Shown: positions 29,362 to 40,152, counted from the stretch's first letter. The stretch: DNA of 64,000 nucleotides from Clostridiales bacterium (GCA_022508365.1 JAFLVH010000001.1:85122-149121), one strand, 5' to 3'. The notes: generated by a model not told the origin, from the sequence alone. A program made the numbers and translations.

Positions 29362-30141
29362 ATGACGGAAACCACCGAAAAAACAACAATATCCGGCGCG
29401 GCGGAATCGGCCGCGACAACCGACCCCGTTCACGCCGATTTTAAGTCGGCTTATGCCTCGGTGCCGAAAAGCGAACGGCGCCGCGGCTTTACCATGCTTA
29501 TTGCGGCGGGCATTACCCTGGGCGTGTTGTTTATATCCAGGCTGTTTTGGCTGCTTAAGCCGCTGTTCGACCTAGTGTACTACGGCACTTTGCCGATTAT
29601 TTTGTACTACATTCTTTTGATTATAGTGTACACGGTGTTTGTGGTCTTTTTAAACAAGTACCTAAAACAGCACTGCGAGCTTAGACTGTTCGCGCCGCAA
29701 CAGCACACCGTGGGCATACCCAACACGCTTGCTATCATTGCTATCGGTGCGCTTACAATGCTGTTTATAAGCGTGGGGCTTAACTTTAAAGTAAAGGTTC
29801 AGGTGGAGATGGGCTTTGGCATCACCATGGCGTCTGCGCTCATCAACCTTGCCGTCTACATTTACTACGGTCTGCATCTGTGGCTGGGACTTATTGCCGC
29901 CGCGCTCATTCAGCGCGCACTGGACATACTGCTCCCCACAAGATATTCCGTTCCCTGGGGCGCGATAGCCTTGGTCACGGTGTTCGGGCTTATCGAGTTT
30001 TTGCTGGAGGCTACCACCACCACGCACCTGTACCCCTGGCTGTACTATATTCTGACGTATGTGTTTGCGGCAGTGTACGAGCTGACCGGCCGCAGCTTCC
30101 ACCTGACATATTGGGCGTGTATAATAATTTTGGTGTTGTGA
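29362..30141 (+). CDS. Multi-pass membrane protein
   Basis: Multiple hydrophobic segments; directly upstream of the LTA-synthase-like gene. Confidence 0.7.
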   Translation: MTETTEKTTISGAAESAATTDPVHADFKSAYASVPKSERRRGFTMLIAAGITLGVLFISRLFWLLKPLFDLVYYGTLPIILYYILLIIVYTVFVVFLNKYLKQHCELRLFAPQQHTVGIPNTLAIIAIGALTMLFISVGLNFKVKVQVEMGFGITMASALINLAVYIYYGLHLWLGLIAAALIQRALDILLPTRYSVPWGAIALVTVFGLIEFLLEATTTTHLYPWLYYILTYVFAAVYELTGRSFHLTYWACIIILVL

Positions 30142-30142
30142 T

Positions 30143-32203
30143 ATGGCGTTTAAGGACAAAGCGAAAATCATAGGAAATGCGCTACTCCGCTTTTTAAAGA
30201 CAAACTACTTGATGGTGGCGTACGTGTTTGCGTCCGTCTTTATCGAGCTGACCGGCATTGTCGTTACGTCCGGCAGGTTTTACATGACCTCGCCATGGCT
30301 GTATCTGTCGCTGCTTGCGCTTATGTGCCTCATCTCGCAATACCTGCCCGGGCACAAATCGCGCTACGCGTTTTTTATGTGCCTAATCATAGCCAACTTT
30401 GTGCTGGACTTTGTGTTTTTGGTCATATTCGACAGCACGGGCGGCACCATATTCGATTTTGCCATGCTCAATCTGCGCCAGGACGCCATGCAGATAATGG
30501 AATATGTGCCCATGAGCTTTACCTACATTTTTGTATCCGCGCTTATCATCGTGCTGTACGGCACGCTCGGGTTTATGTTTATCAAGCGCATGCCGCAGCC
30601 TAACTCGTCTGTTTCCGCCAAAGTGACCACCGCGGCGCTCGGCGCGGTTGTTATCATGGGCAACGTTATGCTGTCCGTCTTGGGCAACATTCATTACAAT
30701 TCCAACGACCTAAACTATAAGCTGTACCAGACCGAGACCGGCACGTACTCCAACAAGGGCATAGTCGGCAATCTGTACAACGAGATTGTGCGCGGACTGT
30801 GGTTTTCGGACATTGACGTGGGCGACCTCGACGAGCTGCACGACTTTATCTACAAAAACACATCCGAGCGCACCGACTATACGGGCAAGGCCGCAGGCTA
30901 TAACGTGGTGACAATACTGTGCGAAAGCTTTGAATGGTTCACCTTCCTTTACGACGCCGACAGATACCCCAACGGCTTTGCCGCCGAGGCAAACGACGTG
31001 CGCTCCGCAGACGACATAAAAGCGGCGCTCCGTCAGCTTTTCCCCAATTTTTACAGAATGTACGAGAGCAAATCCACAATAATACTCGACAATGCGCACT
31101 CACTGGAAAAAACCGACATTTCGGAGAACAAGGCAATATTGGGCAACTACCCGCTGTTAAACCAGTACGTCAACTACGGATATCCCGAAAACACCATTCC
31201 GTACAGCATGCCCAACGTCTTGAAAACCTTGTTTAATGTTGAAAGCAATTCCTTCCACAACGGCAGCACCACATTCTACAACCGAAATATCCACCACACG
31301 CACGCGCTTGGGTTTAACAGCTTTACGGCGTCCGAACAGATATACACCGAGGAAAACGTCGGGGGCGGCGGACTTGGCGAGCGCAATCTGGACTCCATTA
31401 TGTTCGACACCTGCAAGGCGGAGATGTTCCCCACGGATCGCAGGTTCAACACCTTTATAACAACAATCACCATGCACGGTCAATACGCCGAGCGCGACAA
31501 CCTGCAGGCTAACTACGCCAAGATGGACAGCTACGGAATCCTCCCCTACGACGAGGACAACGAGGACGCCAACGCGCTGCGCTACTACTGCGCCGCAGGC
31601 ATGGACACCGACAAGGCGATAGGCATCATGCTCGACTATTTGGACGAAAAGGGTCTTGCCGACAACACGCTTATCACCATGTTCGGCGACCACAACGCCT
31701 ACTATCAAGGCATAAGCAACTACGTGAAAAACGTGTATTTTTCGAGCCACGCCAACTACACCGAGCTGTACCGCGTGCCCGTAATGATTAAGGTGGGCAA
31801 CCGCGACATGGGCAACCCCCATATAAACAAGTTCACGTGCGTAGCCGACATCTATCCCACCATACTCGACCTTTTGGACGTGACGGTGTTTACCAATCTG
31901 ACCTACGGCGTAAGCGCGTTCTCCGACGAGGAATCGATATTGTATTCACGCGCGTACGATAGGTTCCTCACCGACAAGGTTTTCTTTAACAGTCTCAGCA
32001 ACGTTCTTTACAAGGCGGCGGACGTGGACTCCGACTACATCAAGGAAATAGAGGAGCGTGCGACAGTGCTGCTCAACAAGATTTCGCACGTAAACAGAAT
32101 CTTTGCCGCCGACTACTTTAAGAAAAACAAAAACGAATTCAACACGCTTTTGCGCTCGGTAAACGAGCACGCACTCGGCACGGCAAAGTCCGCCGACGCA
32201 TAG
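30143..32203 (+). CDS. LTA synthase family sulfatase
   Basis: Five N-terminal TM segments; NVVTILCESFEWF, FNTFITTITMHGQY, DNTLITMFGDHNAYY typical of LtaS-like alkaline-phosphatase superfamily. Confidence 0.85.
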   Translation: MAFKDKAKIIGNALLRFLKTNYLMVAYVFASVFIELTGIVVTSGRFYMTSPWLYLSLLALMCLISQYLPGHKSRYAFFMCLIIANFVLDFVFLVIFDSTGGTIFDFAMLNLRQDAMQIMEYVPMSFTYIFVSALIIVLYGTLGFMFIKRMPQPNSSVSAKVTTAALGAVVIMGNVMLSVLGNIHYNSNDLNYKLYQTETGTYSNKGIVGNLYNEIVRGLWFSDIDVGDLDELHDFIYKNTSERTDYTGKAAGYNVVTILCESFEWFTFLYDADRYPNGFAAEANDVRSADDIKAALRQLFPNFYRMYESKSTIILDNAHSLEKTDISENKAILGNYPLLNQYVNYGYPENTIPYSMPNVLKTLFNVESNSFHNGSTTFYNRNIHHTHALGFNSFTASEQIYTEENVGGGGLGERNLDSIMFDTCKAEMFPTDRRFNTFITTITMHGQYAERDNLQANYAKMDSYGILPYDEDNEDANALRYYCAAGMDTDKAIGIMLDYLDEKGLADNTLITMFGDHNAYYQGISNYVKNVYFSSHANYTELYRVPVMIKVGNRDMGNPHINKFTCVADIYPTILDLLDVTVFTNLTYGVSAFSDEESILYSRAYDRFLTDKVFFNSLSNVLYKAADVDSDYIKEIEERATVLLNKISHVNRIFAADYFKKNKNEFNTLLRSVNEHALGTAKSADA

Positions 32204-32245
32204 CAAGCTTTTAGCCTGCATACAGTTTTCCAAAAACACAGCACA

Positions 32246-33820
32246 ATGAAAAAAAGCCTTTCACACAATCTGCAGCCGCTGCTTTTCGGCTGTCTTACCG
32301 GCATAATTTGCGGCGCGGTTATCGCGCTGTTTTTGGTGTGCGCGCGCGTGGTGGCACGCTTTGCTTCTTCCGTGTATTCGCTGCCGCACACGCTTCTTGC
32401 CGTCACATGCACGATTATACTAGTCATTTTGTGCTGTCTTATCACCGCGGTTATTCAAATACTGGTCCCCGCCGCAAAGGGCAGCGGAATTCCGCTAAGC
32501 GAGGCGGCGGCGCGCGGCATGCTAAAGGTAAAGTGGCTTAGGTCGGCGGCGGCGCTAATAGCCGGCAGCATATTGGCGTTTTTGAGCGGAATGCCGCTGG
32601 GCAGCGAAGGTCCGTCTATTGGCGTGGGCGGCATGATCGGCGAGGGCGTGGGCAGAATCGCCAAAAAGCCGATACAGCTAAGGCGCTGTCTCATAACCGG
32701 CGGAGCGAGCGCAGGCCTTGCCGTCGCGTTTAACGCACCGCTCACCGGCGTGGCGTTTGCCCTGGAGGAGACGCACCGCAGATTTACCCCCACAATACTT
32801 CTTGCCGCGTTCAGCGCGGTGGTGCCGGCAGTAATAACCGCGCAATTAATGTACTGGGGATTTTCGCAAAGCACTTATCTTTACGGACTGGGCGTGCGCC
32901 CTGGCATGGCGGCTCTGCCGTTTTTGCAGCAGAAAAACTACACCACGGTGTCGGAACTCTTTTCGGTGTGCGCCGTCGCTGTGGTTAGCGGAATATTGTG
33001 CGCGCTTTTTGCAACCGCGTTCAACCGAAGCGTATTCGCTTTGAGCAAGCTGTTCGGCAAAATAAACAACGCTTTTTTGCGCCTGCTTCCGGCGTTTTTG
33101 CTGACGGTGGTGTGCGGACTGTGCATGCACGAAGTCATCGGCAGCGGCGAGGCGACCTTTGAGCACGTGGAGATAGCCACGGCGGCAGGCCTACTCGTCC
33201 TTTTGATAGCCATAAGATTTGTCATGACGGTGACGTCGAGCGGCGTGGGCGCAACGGGCGGATTGTTTTTGCCGATGATAGCGATAGGCGGAATAACGGG
33301 CACCTTAATCGCCAAGGTTGCCATACTCTGCGGCATGAGCGAAGCTTTTGCGTTTAACGTAATAATGCTGACGATATCTGCGTTTTTCGCCGCGACAACG
33401 TTTGCACCCATAAGCGCCGTTATCATGTGCGTGGAGCTTACGGCAAGCTTTGCAAACCTACTGCCCTGCGCGGTGGCTGTGGCTATTGCAACCGCGGTTT
33501 CGGGGCTGCTCCGCACAAGTCCGCTGTACGAGCACATGATGGAAAACCTGTACAAGCAGACCGTTGTACCCGGCGACTTTGTTACTGTCAGCGGCACGAT
33601 ACCAAAGGGCTCGTTTGTATGCGGCAGGCGCGTGCGCGACATATTGTGGCCGCATAACTCGCTTGTCACGGCGCTAAGCCGCGGCGAAACGGAGATTGTG
33701 CCTGACGGCGAAACCGTGCTGATAGAGGGCGATACACTTACCGTCCGCGCGGAAAACGTGGACAAAAAAGAGTTCACCGCGCAAATGCAAGACTACATTA
33801 CCGCAAGCGCTACCGATTAG
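32246..33820 (+). CDS. ClC-family chloride channel/transporter with C-terminal TrkA-C-like domain
   Basis: GSGIPLSEAAARG, GSEGPSIGVGGMIGEG, AFNAPLTGVAFALEE, GVGATGGLFLPMIAIGG. Confidence 0.92.
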   Translation: MKKSLSHNLQPLLFGCLTGIICGAVIALFLVCARVVARFASSVYSLPHTLLAVTCTIILVILCCLITAVIQILVPAAKGSGIPLSEAAARGMLKVKWLRSAAALIAGSILAFLSGMPLGSEGPSIGVGGMIGEGVGRIAKKPIQLRRCLITGGASAGLAVAFNAPLTGVAFALEETHRRFTPTILLAAFSAVVPAVITAQLMYWGFSQSTYLYGLGVRPGMAALPFLQQKNYTTVSELFSVCAVAVVSGILCALFATAFNRSVFALSKLFGKINNAFLRLLPAFLLTVVCGLCMHEVIGSGEATFEHVEIATAAGLLVLLIAIRFVMTVTSSGVGATGGLFLPMIAIGGITGTLIAKVAILCGMSEAFAFNVIMLTISAFFAATTFAPISAVIMCVELTASFANLLPCAVAVAIATAVSGLLRTSPLYEHMMENLYKQTVVPGDFVTVSGTIPKGSFVCGRRVRDILWPHNSLVTALSRGETEIVPDGETVLIEGDTLTVRAENVDKKEFTAQMQDYITASATD

Positions 33821-33837
33821 AAAATGCTTAATAAACC

Positions 33838-33862
33838 AATGCTCCGTCCGAAACGGAGCATT
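33838..33862 (+). terminator. Intrinsic terminator-like hairpin
   Basis: aatgctccgtccgaaacggagcatt followed by T-rich sequence. Confidence 0.7.
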
Positions 33863-33889
33863 TAATTTATGATAAAATTCATAAAAATA

Positions 33890-33918
33890 TTGACACAAAA
33901 TGAACACAATGCTATAAT
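33890..33918 (+). promoter_or_regulatory. Consensus sigma-A promoter
   Basis: TTGACA - 17 nt - TATAAT. Confidence 0.75.
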
Positions 33919-33951
33919 TATCATAAATATTTAAAGGAGGTAAAAGATTAT

Positions 33952-34455
33952 ATGGCAAAGAAGAAACTTAACGTCATCGGCATCGTGTTTGCGGCGCTTA
34001 TACTTGTAGGGCTTGTACTCGCAATAGTTGGTATGTGCACTCCGATTTTAAGCAACGGTGATCTCAAAGTCTCGGTAGGCTTGTTCGACGAGGAATGGTC
34101 AAAACTCGAGAAATTAAGCGAAAGTATGCCCAACCTCAACGTTCCGTCTCGCACGTTTACTATTATTGCGTTTGTCGTGTTGCTTATCGGTGCGGTTGTA
34201 GCGGTATTAAGCGCAGTGCTCGATATGATTGGCAAGGGCAATAAATTCATCGGCCTTGGCGGCGGCGCAGTTGCAGTCCTGGGCGGCATACTCGTACTTA
34301 TAGCCGGACTTGTACTTGCGAGCGATTTCACCGAATACAGCAAGATCGTTGACCAAACCATAAGCGCCGGCGCGGGCATTTGGCTCGGCTTTATCGGCGG
34401 TCTTTTGGCAGGCGTTCCCGCTATCCTCGGTGCTCTAAAAGTAGGACAAAAGTAA
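33952..34455 (+). CDS. Small membrane protein
   Basis: Four hydrophobic segments; good RBS (aaaggaggtaaaag). Confidence 0.75.
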   Translation: MAKKKLNVIGIVFAALILVGLVLAIVGMCTPILSNGDLKVSVGLFDEEWSKLEKLSESMPNLNVPSRTFTIIAFVVLLIGAVVAVLSAVLDMIGKGNKFIGLGGGAVAVLGGILVLIAGLVLASDFTEYSKIVDQTISAGAGIWLGFIGGLLAGVPAILGALKVGQK

Positions 34456-34477
34456 AACTACATTAATACTTCTTAAC

Positions 34478-34507
34478 AAAAAAAGCGGGCGTAACGCCCG
34501 TTTTTTT
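34478..34507. terminator. Bidirectional intrinsic terminator
   Basis: aaaaaaagcgggcgtaacgcccgttttttt. Confidence 0.88.
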
Positions 34508-34577
34508 GTTGAAGAAATTTATAATTAACCGCGCTTCAACGCAACGATATTGTCAATTCTCAATTCTTAATTCTTAA

Positions 34578-36215
34578 TTAATAGTCCGCCACCTGCAATA
34601 TGTGAAACACGTATGTGCCCTTTGACTCCAGCGGAATGCCGCAGGACATGAGCGCCGCGCCGGAAAAGGTTTTGTTTTGTTCGCGCACGTGGTACAGGTT
34701 ATGCTCGTCCAGCCCGTAGAACTTTACTCGCCACTTCTTTTGCGCCTCGCACACGGCATACGCGCGCGACTTGTCCTTGCTCACCGCCATGCGGCAGGAG
34801 CCCGATTTGTCGTGCTGGCGGTACATATCTCCGCGCATGACGGATAGGGCGTCGTCCTGATAGGACAGCATTTGCGCGCGCACCGCGCGTTTTATTCCGT
34901 CCGACAGATCTTGCGGCAATTCGTAGCCAAGCGTGCCCAGCGTGGCAAGGTCAAACCTCTGCTTAAAATCCTCCGCAGGCAGCGGACAAATGATATTGCG
35001 CACCAGCCCGAGCGGATGACAGAATGCAAATTCCTTGCCGATCCTGTCCGACCGTATCCCAAAGTCCACACGCAGCCCGGAAAACGCAGTTGTAAGCCCG
35101 TCCATTAGCATAAACATGCCGCGCGCGTACTTTGCCTGCGCCATAGGCTCGGGCGCGTCTATCGTCACGTAGTGCACGTCGTATTGCTCTATTATGCCGC
35201 TTAGCTTTTCCAAAAGCGCAAGCGTGTGTTCGTCCGAGTAGTCGTACTTATATTTGTTCTCGCTCTTTTTGCACAGCGGACTGTACAGCACGCTGTTCTT
35301 ATCTATATTCTCTCTGCTCACGCGCAGTCCTAATGCTATCCCATGCTCCTTGCACGCTGCGGCAAGCTTCTGCACGTCCGCCGCAGCGCTTCCTCCGCAG
35401 TCCAAGGCAACCACGCCAAAGCCTATCTCCACTGCCGCCGAAACGGACATTTCGCCCCTTTGCAAAAACAGCACCGTGGGGACGCGCTCGTTCAGCCCGT
35501 CCTGTCTCTGCCGCAAAATATCGTGGAATATGCGCGTAATGCCGCCGAGACCGCAGTCCGAATACACGCACAGCATTTCCGGGCAGGTCGCGCTGTGCCC
35601 CGGCTCAAGCTTGATTTCGCCGTCGATATCGCACGACACGGAAGCATTGCCGTCCGCCGCAATCGCGCCGTCCGCCGCCGCGCACAAAAACCCGTATGCG
35701 TCGCCGTGCCGTTCGTTAAGCCCCTCGCAGGTGGCAACGGCCAAGTACCCTACGCCCTTGGTGGAATTGTTGTATCCGTCCGCCACAACAATGTCGCAGC
35801 CGTTTCCGCACGCAACGGACTGCGCTGCGGAACAAAGCGCCACCGCGCCGCTTCCAAAGTTTTCTATCTCCGCCTTACGTGTAAATCCGCCGCGCGGATT
35901 GGGCGTGTAAAACAGGTGAGCTTTGAGCCCTATGGTCTTTTCCGTAAGCGTCACGTGCAGCGTTTTTTCTTCCTGCTCCTCTACTTCCGCGCCGTCAAAC
36001 AAAAAGTGTAAGTCCTGCTTTTTTCCGTCCGCGCCTATCTTTTTAACGGACAGCTCGGGGACCTTTGCAGCGCCCGCATTAAGCGCGCGCAAATCATCCT
36101 CCGGCTCGACGCGCTTGCCGAAGTATATGTGCATGGGCACGCCGTCCTCCAAGCCGAAGATATAGCACGCCTCGCCTGCCGACATATAAATAGTGTCGTT
36201 TTCTATTTTTATCAT
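34578..36215 (-). CDS. Alpha-galactosidase-like (GH36/GH-D-like) protein, possibly divergent
   Basis: GFTRKAEIENFGSGAVAL, AAACKEHGIALGLRVSRENID, AFCHPLGLVRNIICPLPAEDFKQRFDLATLGTLGYELPQDLS; canonical KWDxNR is not obvious. Confidence 0.5.
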   Translation of the reverse strand: MIKIENDTIYMSAGEACYIFGLEDGVPMHIYFGKRVEPEDDLRALNAGAAKVPELSVKKIGADGKKQDLHFLFDGAEVEEQEEKTLHVTLTEKTIGLKAHLFYTPNPRGGFTRKAEIENFGSGAVALCSAAQSVACGNGCDIVVADGYNNSTKGVGYLAVATCEGLNERHGDAYGFLCAAADGAIAADGNASVSCDIDGEIKLEPGHSATCPEMLCVYSDCGLGGITRIFHDILRQRQDGLNERVPTVLFLQRGEMSVSAAVEIGFGVVALDCGGSAAADVQKLAAACKEHGIALGLRVSRENIDKNSVLYSPLCKKSENKYKYDYSDEHTLALLEKLSGIIEQYDVHYVTIDAPEPMAQAKYARGMFMLMDGLTTAFSGLRVDFGIRSDRIGKEFAFCHPLGLVRNIICPLPAEDFKQRFDLATLGTLGYELPQDLSDGIKRAVRAQMLSYQDDALSVMRGDMYRQHDKSGSCRMAVSKDKSRAYAVCEAQKKWRVKFYGLDEHNLYHVREQNKTFSGAALMSCGIPLESKGTYVFHILQVADY

Positions 36216-36230
36216 CTTATCCGTCCCCTA

Positions 36231-37007
36231 CTAAAATAACTTAGCCGTCACATCCAAAAACAACTTTTGCGGCAGAACGTGCCGTAAAAAGTTTAGCGCT
36301 TTGTACTTAAAGCCCACTATATAAAGCGGCTTTTTGCATTTATTGCAGCACTTAAAAATCTTTTTTGCGGCAGGAGCTAACTTCATCCTTTTATGCTCGC
36401 GGCCGTCTATTTTTTCCGCAGAAAGCTTAGGCGCGTCGCCGTAGCGCTCGCCGCCGTCCGAATACTTAATCCTGTTTGCGGTAAAGCTCGTTTGAATATC
36501 CCCCGGGCAAATCGCGCTTACACGTATGCCGTGGGGCTTTAGCTCCATGTACAGCCCGTATGCCGCCATGTTAACCGCCGCCTTGCTCGCGCAGTACATA
36601 GCGCGGTACGGCAACGCAAACAACGCGCACGCCGAGGAAATAAACGCGACGTTGCCGCCTTTTTTCATATACGTAAGCGCGCACTTTACAAGGTTGAGCG
36701 CGCCCGTAAAATTGAGCGCAAGCTGGCGCTCCACCTCTTCTATAGGCAGCAGCTCGGTGGCGCCCGACAGTCCGCCGCCGGCATTGGCAATTACGGTGTC
36801 TATCCTGCCGTAGCGATTGTACACATCTTCCACTGCGCTTTTTACTGCGGCGCAATCCGTTACGTCCACTGGAATGTCCGGCTCGGTCGCCGTTCGCGAC
36901 ATGCCTATTACGGTATGTCCGCTTTGGCGGTACAACCGCGCAAGCTCCTTCCCTATGCCGGAAGTACTGCCGGAGATTATTACTACCTTTTGCGCCGTAT
37001 TACTCAT
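36231..37007 (-). CDS. Short-chain dehydrogenase/reductase
   Basis: VVIISGSTSGIGKELARLY, NAGGG, YCASKAAVN. Confidence 0.9.
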   Translation of the reverse strand: MSNTAQKVVIISGSTSGIGKELARLYRQSGHTVIGMSRTATEPDIPVDVTDCAAVKSAVEDVYNRYGRIDTVIANAGGGLSGATELLPIEEVERQLALNFTGALNLVKCALTYMKKGGNVAFISSACALFALPYRAMYCASKAAVNMAAYGLYMELKPHGIRVSAICPGDIQTSFTANRIKYSDGGERYGDAPKLSAEKIDGREHKRMKLAPAAKKIFKCCNKCKKPLYIVGFKYKALNFLRHVLPQKLFLDVTAKLF

Positions 37008-38859
37008 TCGCTTTTTTGGTTGTCTTTTTTGCCTTTTGCGGCGCAGCCACGATAAGCCTGTTTATCGCCGCCAAAAATTCCGGCTCGGTCTTGTAGCCTT
37101 CCGCTATCAGCGCTTCGTTGTACAGCACCGTCACCGTGTCGGCAAACGCCTCTTCGGAAAGATCGTTCATGCCCATGATGACCGGATGATTCATGTTAAC
37201 CTGCAACACGCGCTGCGCCTTGACGCCTCCGCCCATCTGCGCCATTATGCGTTCCATCTCCAGCGACACGTCGCCCTTGGCGGCAAGGCACACGGGATAA
37301 GACTTCAGCTTGGCGGTTGCGGTTACAGTGGCCTTGCCGTTAAGCTTGTCCTCTATCCGCTTTAATAGGTCCTTGTCCTCCTGCTTTTGCGCGGTTACTT
37401 CGCCGCCGCCCGACGCGACGTTTTCAAACTTATGTCCGTCGTAGTTACCGAGCATGCGCGCGACAAACTCGTCCACCGCGTCCACAAAGTACAGCACGTC
37501 CTCGCCTTTTTCGCGTGCCAGCTCCAGCTGCGGCAGCATGGAAATCTTTTCCACCGTCTCGCCGCACGCGTACAGTATGGGCGCCTTTGTTCTTTTTTTG
37601 TCTTCCTTTAAAGGCACTTTTATGTCCAGCCCTTCCACATATTCCTTGTACGTGATGAGCTTTTTGTTCTTGTCCGAATAGAACAACAGAATGTCCTTAA
37701 GCTTGTCCTTGTCCTCGCCGAAATTGTTGTACGCACCAAACTTGATAGCCTTGCCGAACTGACTGAATATCTTTTCGTATTTTTCGCGGTCGTTTTTAAG
37801 CAGCTTGGTAAACTCGGCAAGAATTTTCTTTTCCAGTCCGTTAGCAATAGCCTTGAGCCGTCTGTCGTGCTGCAGGGTCTCGCGCGAAATGTTGAGCGCA
37901 AGGTCGGGCGTGTCCACCACGCCGCGCACAAAGCCCAAGTATTCGGGTAGCAAGCCTTCGCACGTTTCCATTATCATAACGCCGTTGCAGTATAATGCAA
38001 GTCCGCGCTTGTAGTCCTTGGTGTAGTAGTCAAACGGCGGCTCGGCGGGCACAAACAGCAGCGCCGAATACGTCACCGCGCCCTCGACGCGCGTCATTAT
38101 GTTGTGGACGGGAGTGCGGAAATCTCGGAACGTATGCATGTAAAAGTTGTCCAGCTCGTTTTCGCCGAGGTCGGACTTTTGCTTTTTCCACACGGGAATC
38201 ATGGAGTTGAGCGTTTCTACCTCGCCGCTTTTGTCGTCATTTTCTTTTTCCATGCGTATGGGATAGCGAATGTAATCGGAATACTTTTTGACAAGCGCGG
38301 AAATGCGGAAGTATTCCAGAAACTCGGAATAGCTGTCGTCGTCAACGTCGTCCTTTAGCGTGAGTATTACGTCCGTGCCTGCATCCGCTCTTGTGGCAGG
38401 AAGAATGTCAAAGCCCTCTACGCCGTCGCTCACCCACATATATGCGTTTTGCGCGCCCACCTTTTTGGTGATTACCGTGACAGATTTTGCCACCATAAAC
38501 GCGGAATAGAACCCGACACCGAACTGACCTATAAGCTCGACGCCGTCCTTTGCGGCCTTTTCCTTTTTGAACGTTTCCGTACCGCTTGCCGCTATTACGC
38601 CGAGATTGTTCTCAAGCTCCTTTTCCGTCATGCCCACGCCGTTGTCCGTTATAGTAAGCGTGCGCGCCGTCTTGTCTGCTTTTATCTCTATGCAAAAGTC
38701 CGCGGCGAGCCTGCTGTCGGTAAGCGACATAAACCTGCGCTTGTCGATGGCGTCCGAAGCGTTGGAGATGAGCTCGCGCAAAAATATTTCGCGGTTAACG
38801 TAAATAGAGTTGACCACCAGGTCTAAAAGCTTTTGCGACTGTGCCTTGAATTTTTTCAT
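37000..38859 (-). CDS. htpG: Molecular chaperone HtpG (Hsp90)
   Basis: ELISNASDAIDKRRF, LTITDNGVGMTEKEL, IGQFGVGFYSAFMVA, RGVVDTPDLALNISRETLQ. Confidence 0.96.
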   Translation of the reverse strand: MKKFKAQSQKLLDLVVNSIYVNREIFLRELISNASDAIDKRRFMSLTDSRLAADFCIEIKADKTARTLTITDNGVGMTEKELENNLGVIAASGTETFKKEKAAKDGVELIGQFGVGFYSAFMVAKSVTVITKKVGAQNAYMWVSDGVEGFDILPATRADAGTDVILTLKDDVDDDSYSEFLEYFRISALVKKYSDYIRYPIRMEKENDDKSGEVETLNSMIPVWKKQKSDLGENELDNFYMHTFRDFRTPVHNIMTRVEGAVTYSALLFVPAEPPFDYYTKDYKRGLALYCNGVMIMETCEGLLPEYLGFVRGVVDTPDLALNISRETLQHDRRLKAIANGLEKKILAEFTKLLKNDREKYEKIFSQFGKAIKFGAYNNFGEDKDKLKDILLFYSDKNKKLITYKEYVEGLDIKVPLKEDKKRTKAPILYACGETVEKISMLPQLELAREKGEDVLYFVDAVDEFVARMLGNYDGHKFENVASGGGEVTAQKQEDKDLLKRIEDKLNGKATVTATAKLKSYPVCLAAKGDVSLEMERIMAQMGGGVKAQRVLQVNMNHPVIMGMNDLSEEAFADTVTVLYNEALIAEGYKTEPEFLAAINRLIVAAPQKAKKTTKKANE

Positions 38860-38893
38860 AATATCTCCTTAAACAAACTCCACTGCGCGAAAA

Positions 38894-39049
38894 AGGACTT
38901 TGCATAAGTGACGCGTGAGAGTTGCGTAGAAAATTTTTGTGATACGAAGGATATGTGCCGTGGTAGTAGTGGAACTACGTCCGCGACACATAGACGCACG
39001 TAGCGCAAAAATTTGTAGCAAGACCGCGCACGAACTTGTGCAAAGTCCT
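38894..39049. repeat. Long near-palindromic dispersed repeat, copy A (156 bp)
   Basis: aggactttgcataagtgacgcg...gcgcacgaacttgtgcaaagtcct; shares internal gacgcacgtagcgcRAAAATTTG with copies B and C. Confidence 0.85.
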
Positions 39050-39053
39050 ATAG

Positions 39054-40085
39054 TTAAATAAATTTGCCGAAAACCTCGCTCGTGCTTGTGACGTAAGCGA
39101 ATGTGTTTTTGTATTTTTTAAGAATGTTGTTGAACTCGGTGACTTGGCGCTTATGTATGACGCATATAAGCAGCGCCTTTTCGCTGTGAGCGTACATGCC
39201 CATGGCGTCTATCTTGGTCACGCTGTGCTTTAGCTTGGCGATAAGCTCGGCGCTTAGCTCCTCGGGCTCGTCGGTGATAATCTCGTACTTGATAGCCGAC
39301 TTAAAGCCGGTGAGGATAAAGTCGCCTACCAGCGCGCTTGCAAACTGCTGCGTGAACGACATAAACACAGGCGTAAGCCCGTTGTCGTATACAAAGTACG
39401 AGCTGACTACGACCGTAGCGTCCAAGCCCATGATAAACCAGGTTATGCCGGCAGCCTCGTACTTTCGCTGAATGAGCGCGGCTATAATATCCGTGCCGCC
39501 GTTGCTCGCGCCCGCGCGAATCATAATGGCAACGCCAACGCCGCCCAACACGCCGCACGCGATTGCGCCCAAAACCGGCTGTGCCGTGGGATCGACAACG
39601 CCGTTAGTCACGCCGTACTGCGGAAAATTAAGCTTTTGCATTAGTATCATGCCCAGCGACGCAAGGCCTACGGCGCACGCCGACTTTACGGCATAGCTCC
39701 TGCTCAAAAATATAAACGCAATAACTATAAGCGGAAAATTGATTATTATGTTGGTATAGCCGGTGGAAAAGCCGGTCTTGTACTCTATCATCGTACCTAT
39801 ACCGGTGACGCCGCCCGGCGCAAAGTGGAGCGCCTCGGACGTCATAAACAAACGCACGCAAACGGAGCGTATAAACGCCGCGGCAAGTATCATGCACGGC
39901 TCAATTACAATGCGGCGAATGCGCTTTTTCTTTTGTTCGGGCGTAAGCGCCTTTTTTGCTTTTTCCCCTTTTTTGGCGACAGGCGCGTCCGCCGTGGCAA
40001 CCGCCGCAGCGACTTCCTGCTCGGCTTCCGCTTCGGGCTGCGGCGTGGGCTGTTCCTCTTGGTTTTGTTGATTGTCGAAACTCAT
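39054..40085 (-). CDS. YitT family membrane protein (DUF161/DUF2179)
   Basis: FAPGGVTGIGTMIEYKTGFSTGYTNIIINFPL, GASNGGTDIIAALIQRK, C-terminal VTKIDAMGMYAHSEKALLICVIHKRQ. Confidence 0.88.
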   Translation of the reverse strand: MSFDNQQNQEEQPTPQPEAEAEQEVAAAVATADAPVAKKGEKAKKALTPEQKKKRIRRIVIEPCMILAAAFIRSVCVRLFMTSEALHFAPGGVTGIGTMIEYKTGFSTGYTNIIINFPLIVIAFIFLSRSYAVKSACAVGLASLGMILMQKLNFPQYGVTNGVVDPTAQPVLGAIACGVLGGVGVAIMIRAGASNGGTDIIAALIQRKYEAAGITWFIMGLDATVVVSSYFVYDNGLTPVFMSFTQQFASALVGDFILTGFKSAIKYEIITDEPEELSAELIAKLKHSVTKIDAMGMYAHSEKALLICVIHKRQVTEFNNILKKYKNTFAYVTSTSEVFGKFI

Positions 40086-40152
40086 AAAATTCCTCTGTTT
40101 GAGTTATAGCAAACTGCAAAAAATTAATCAAGCGTTTTAAAGATTTTTTATA

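Noticed and set aside
32938-33777. 279-aa minus-strand ORF opposite the ClC gene
   Set aside because: Shadow ORF; the plus strand is unambiguously a ClC channel.
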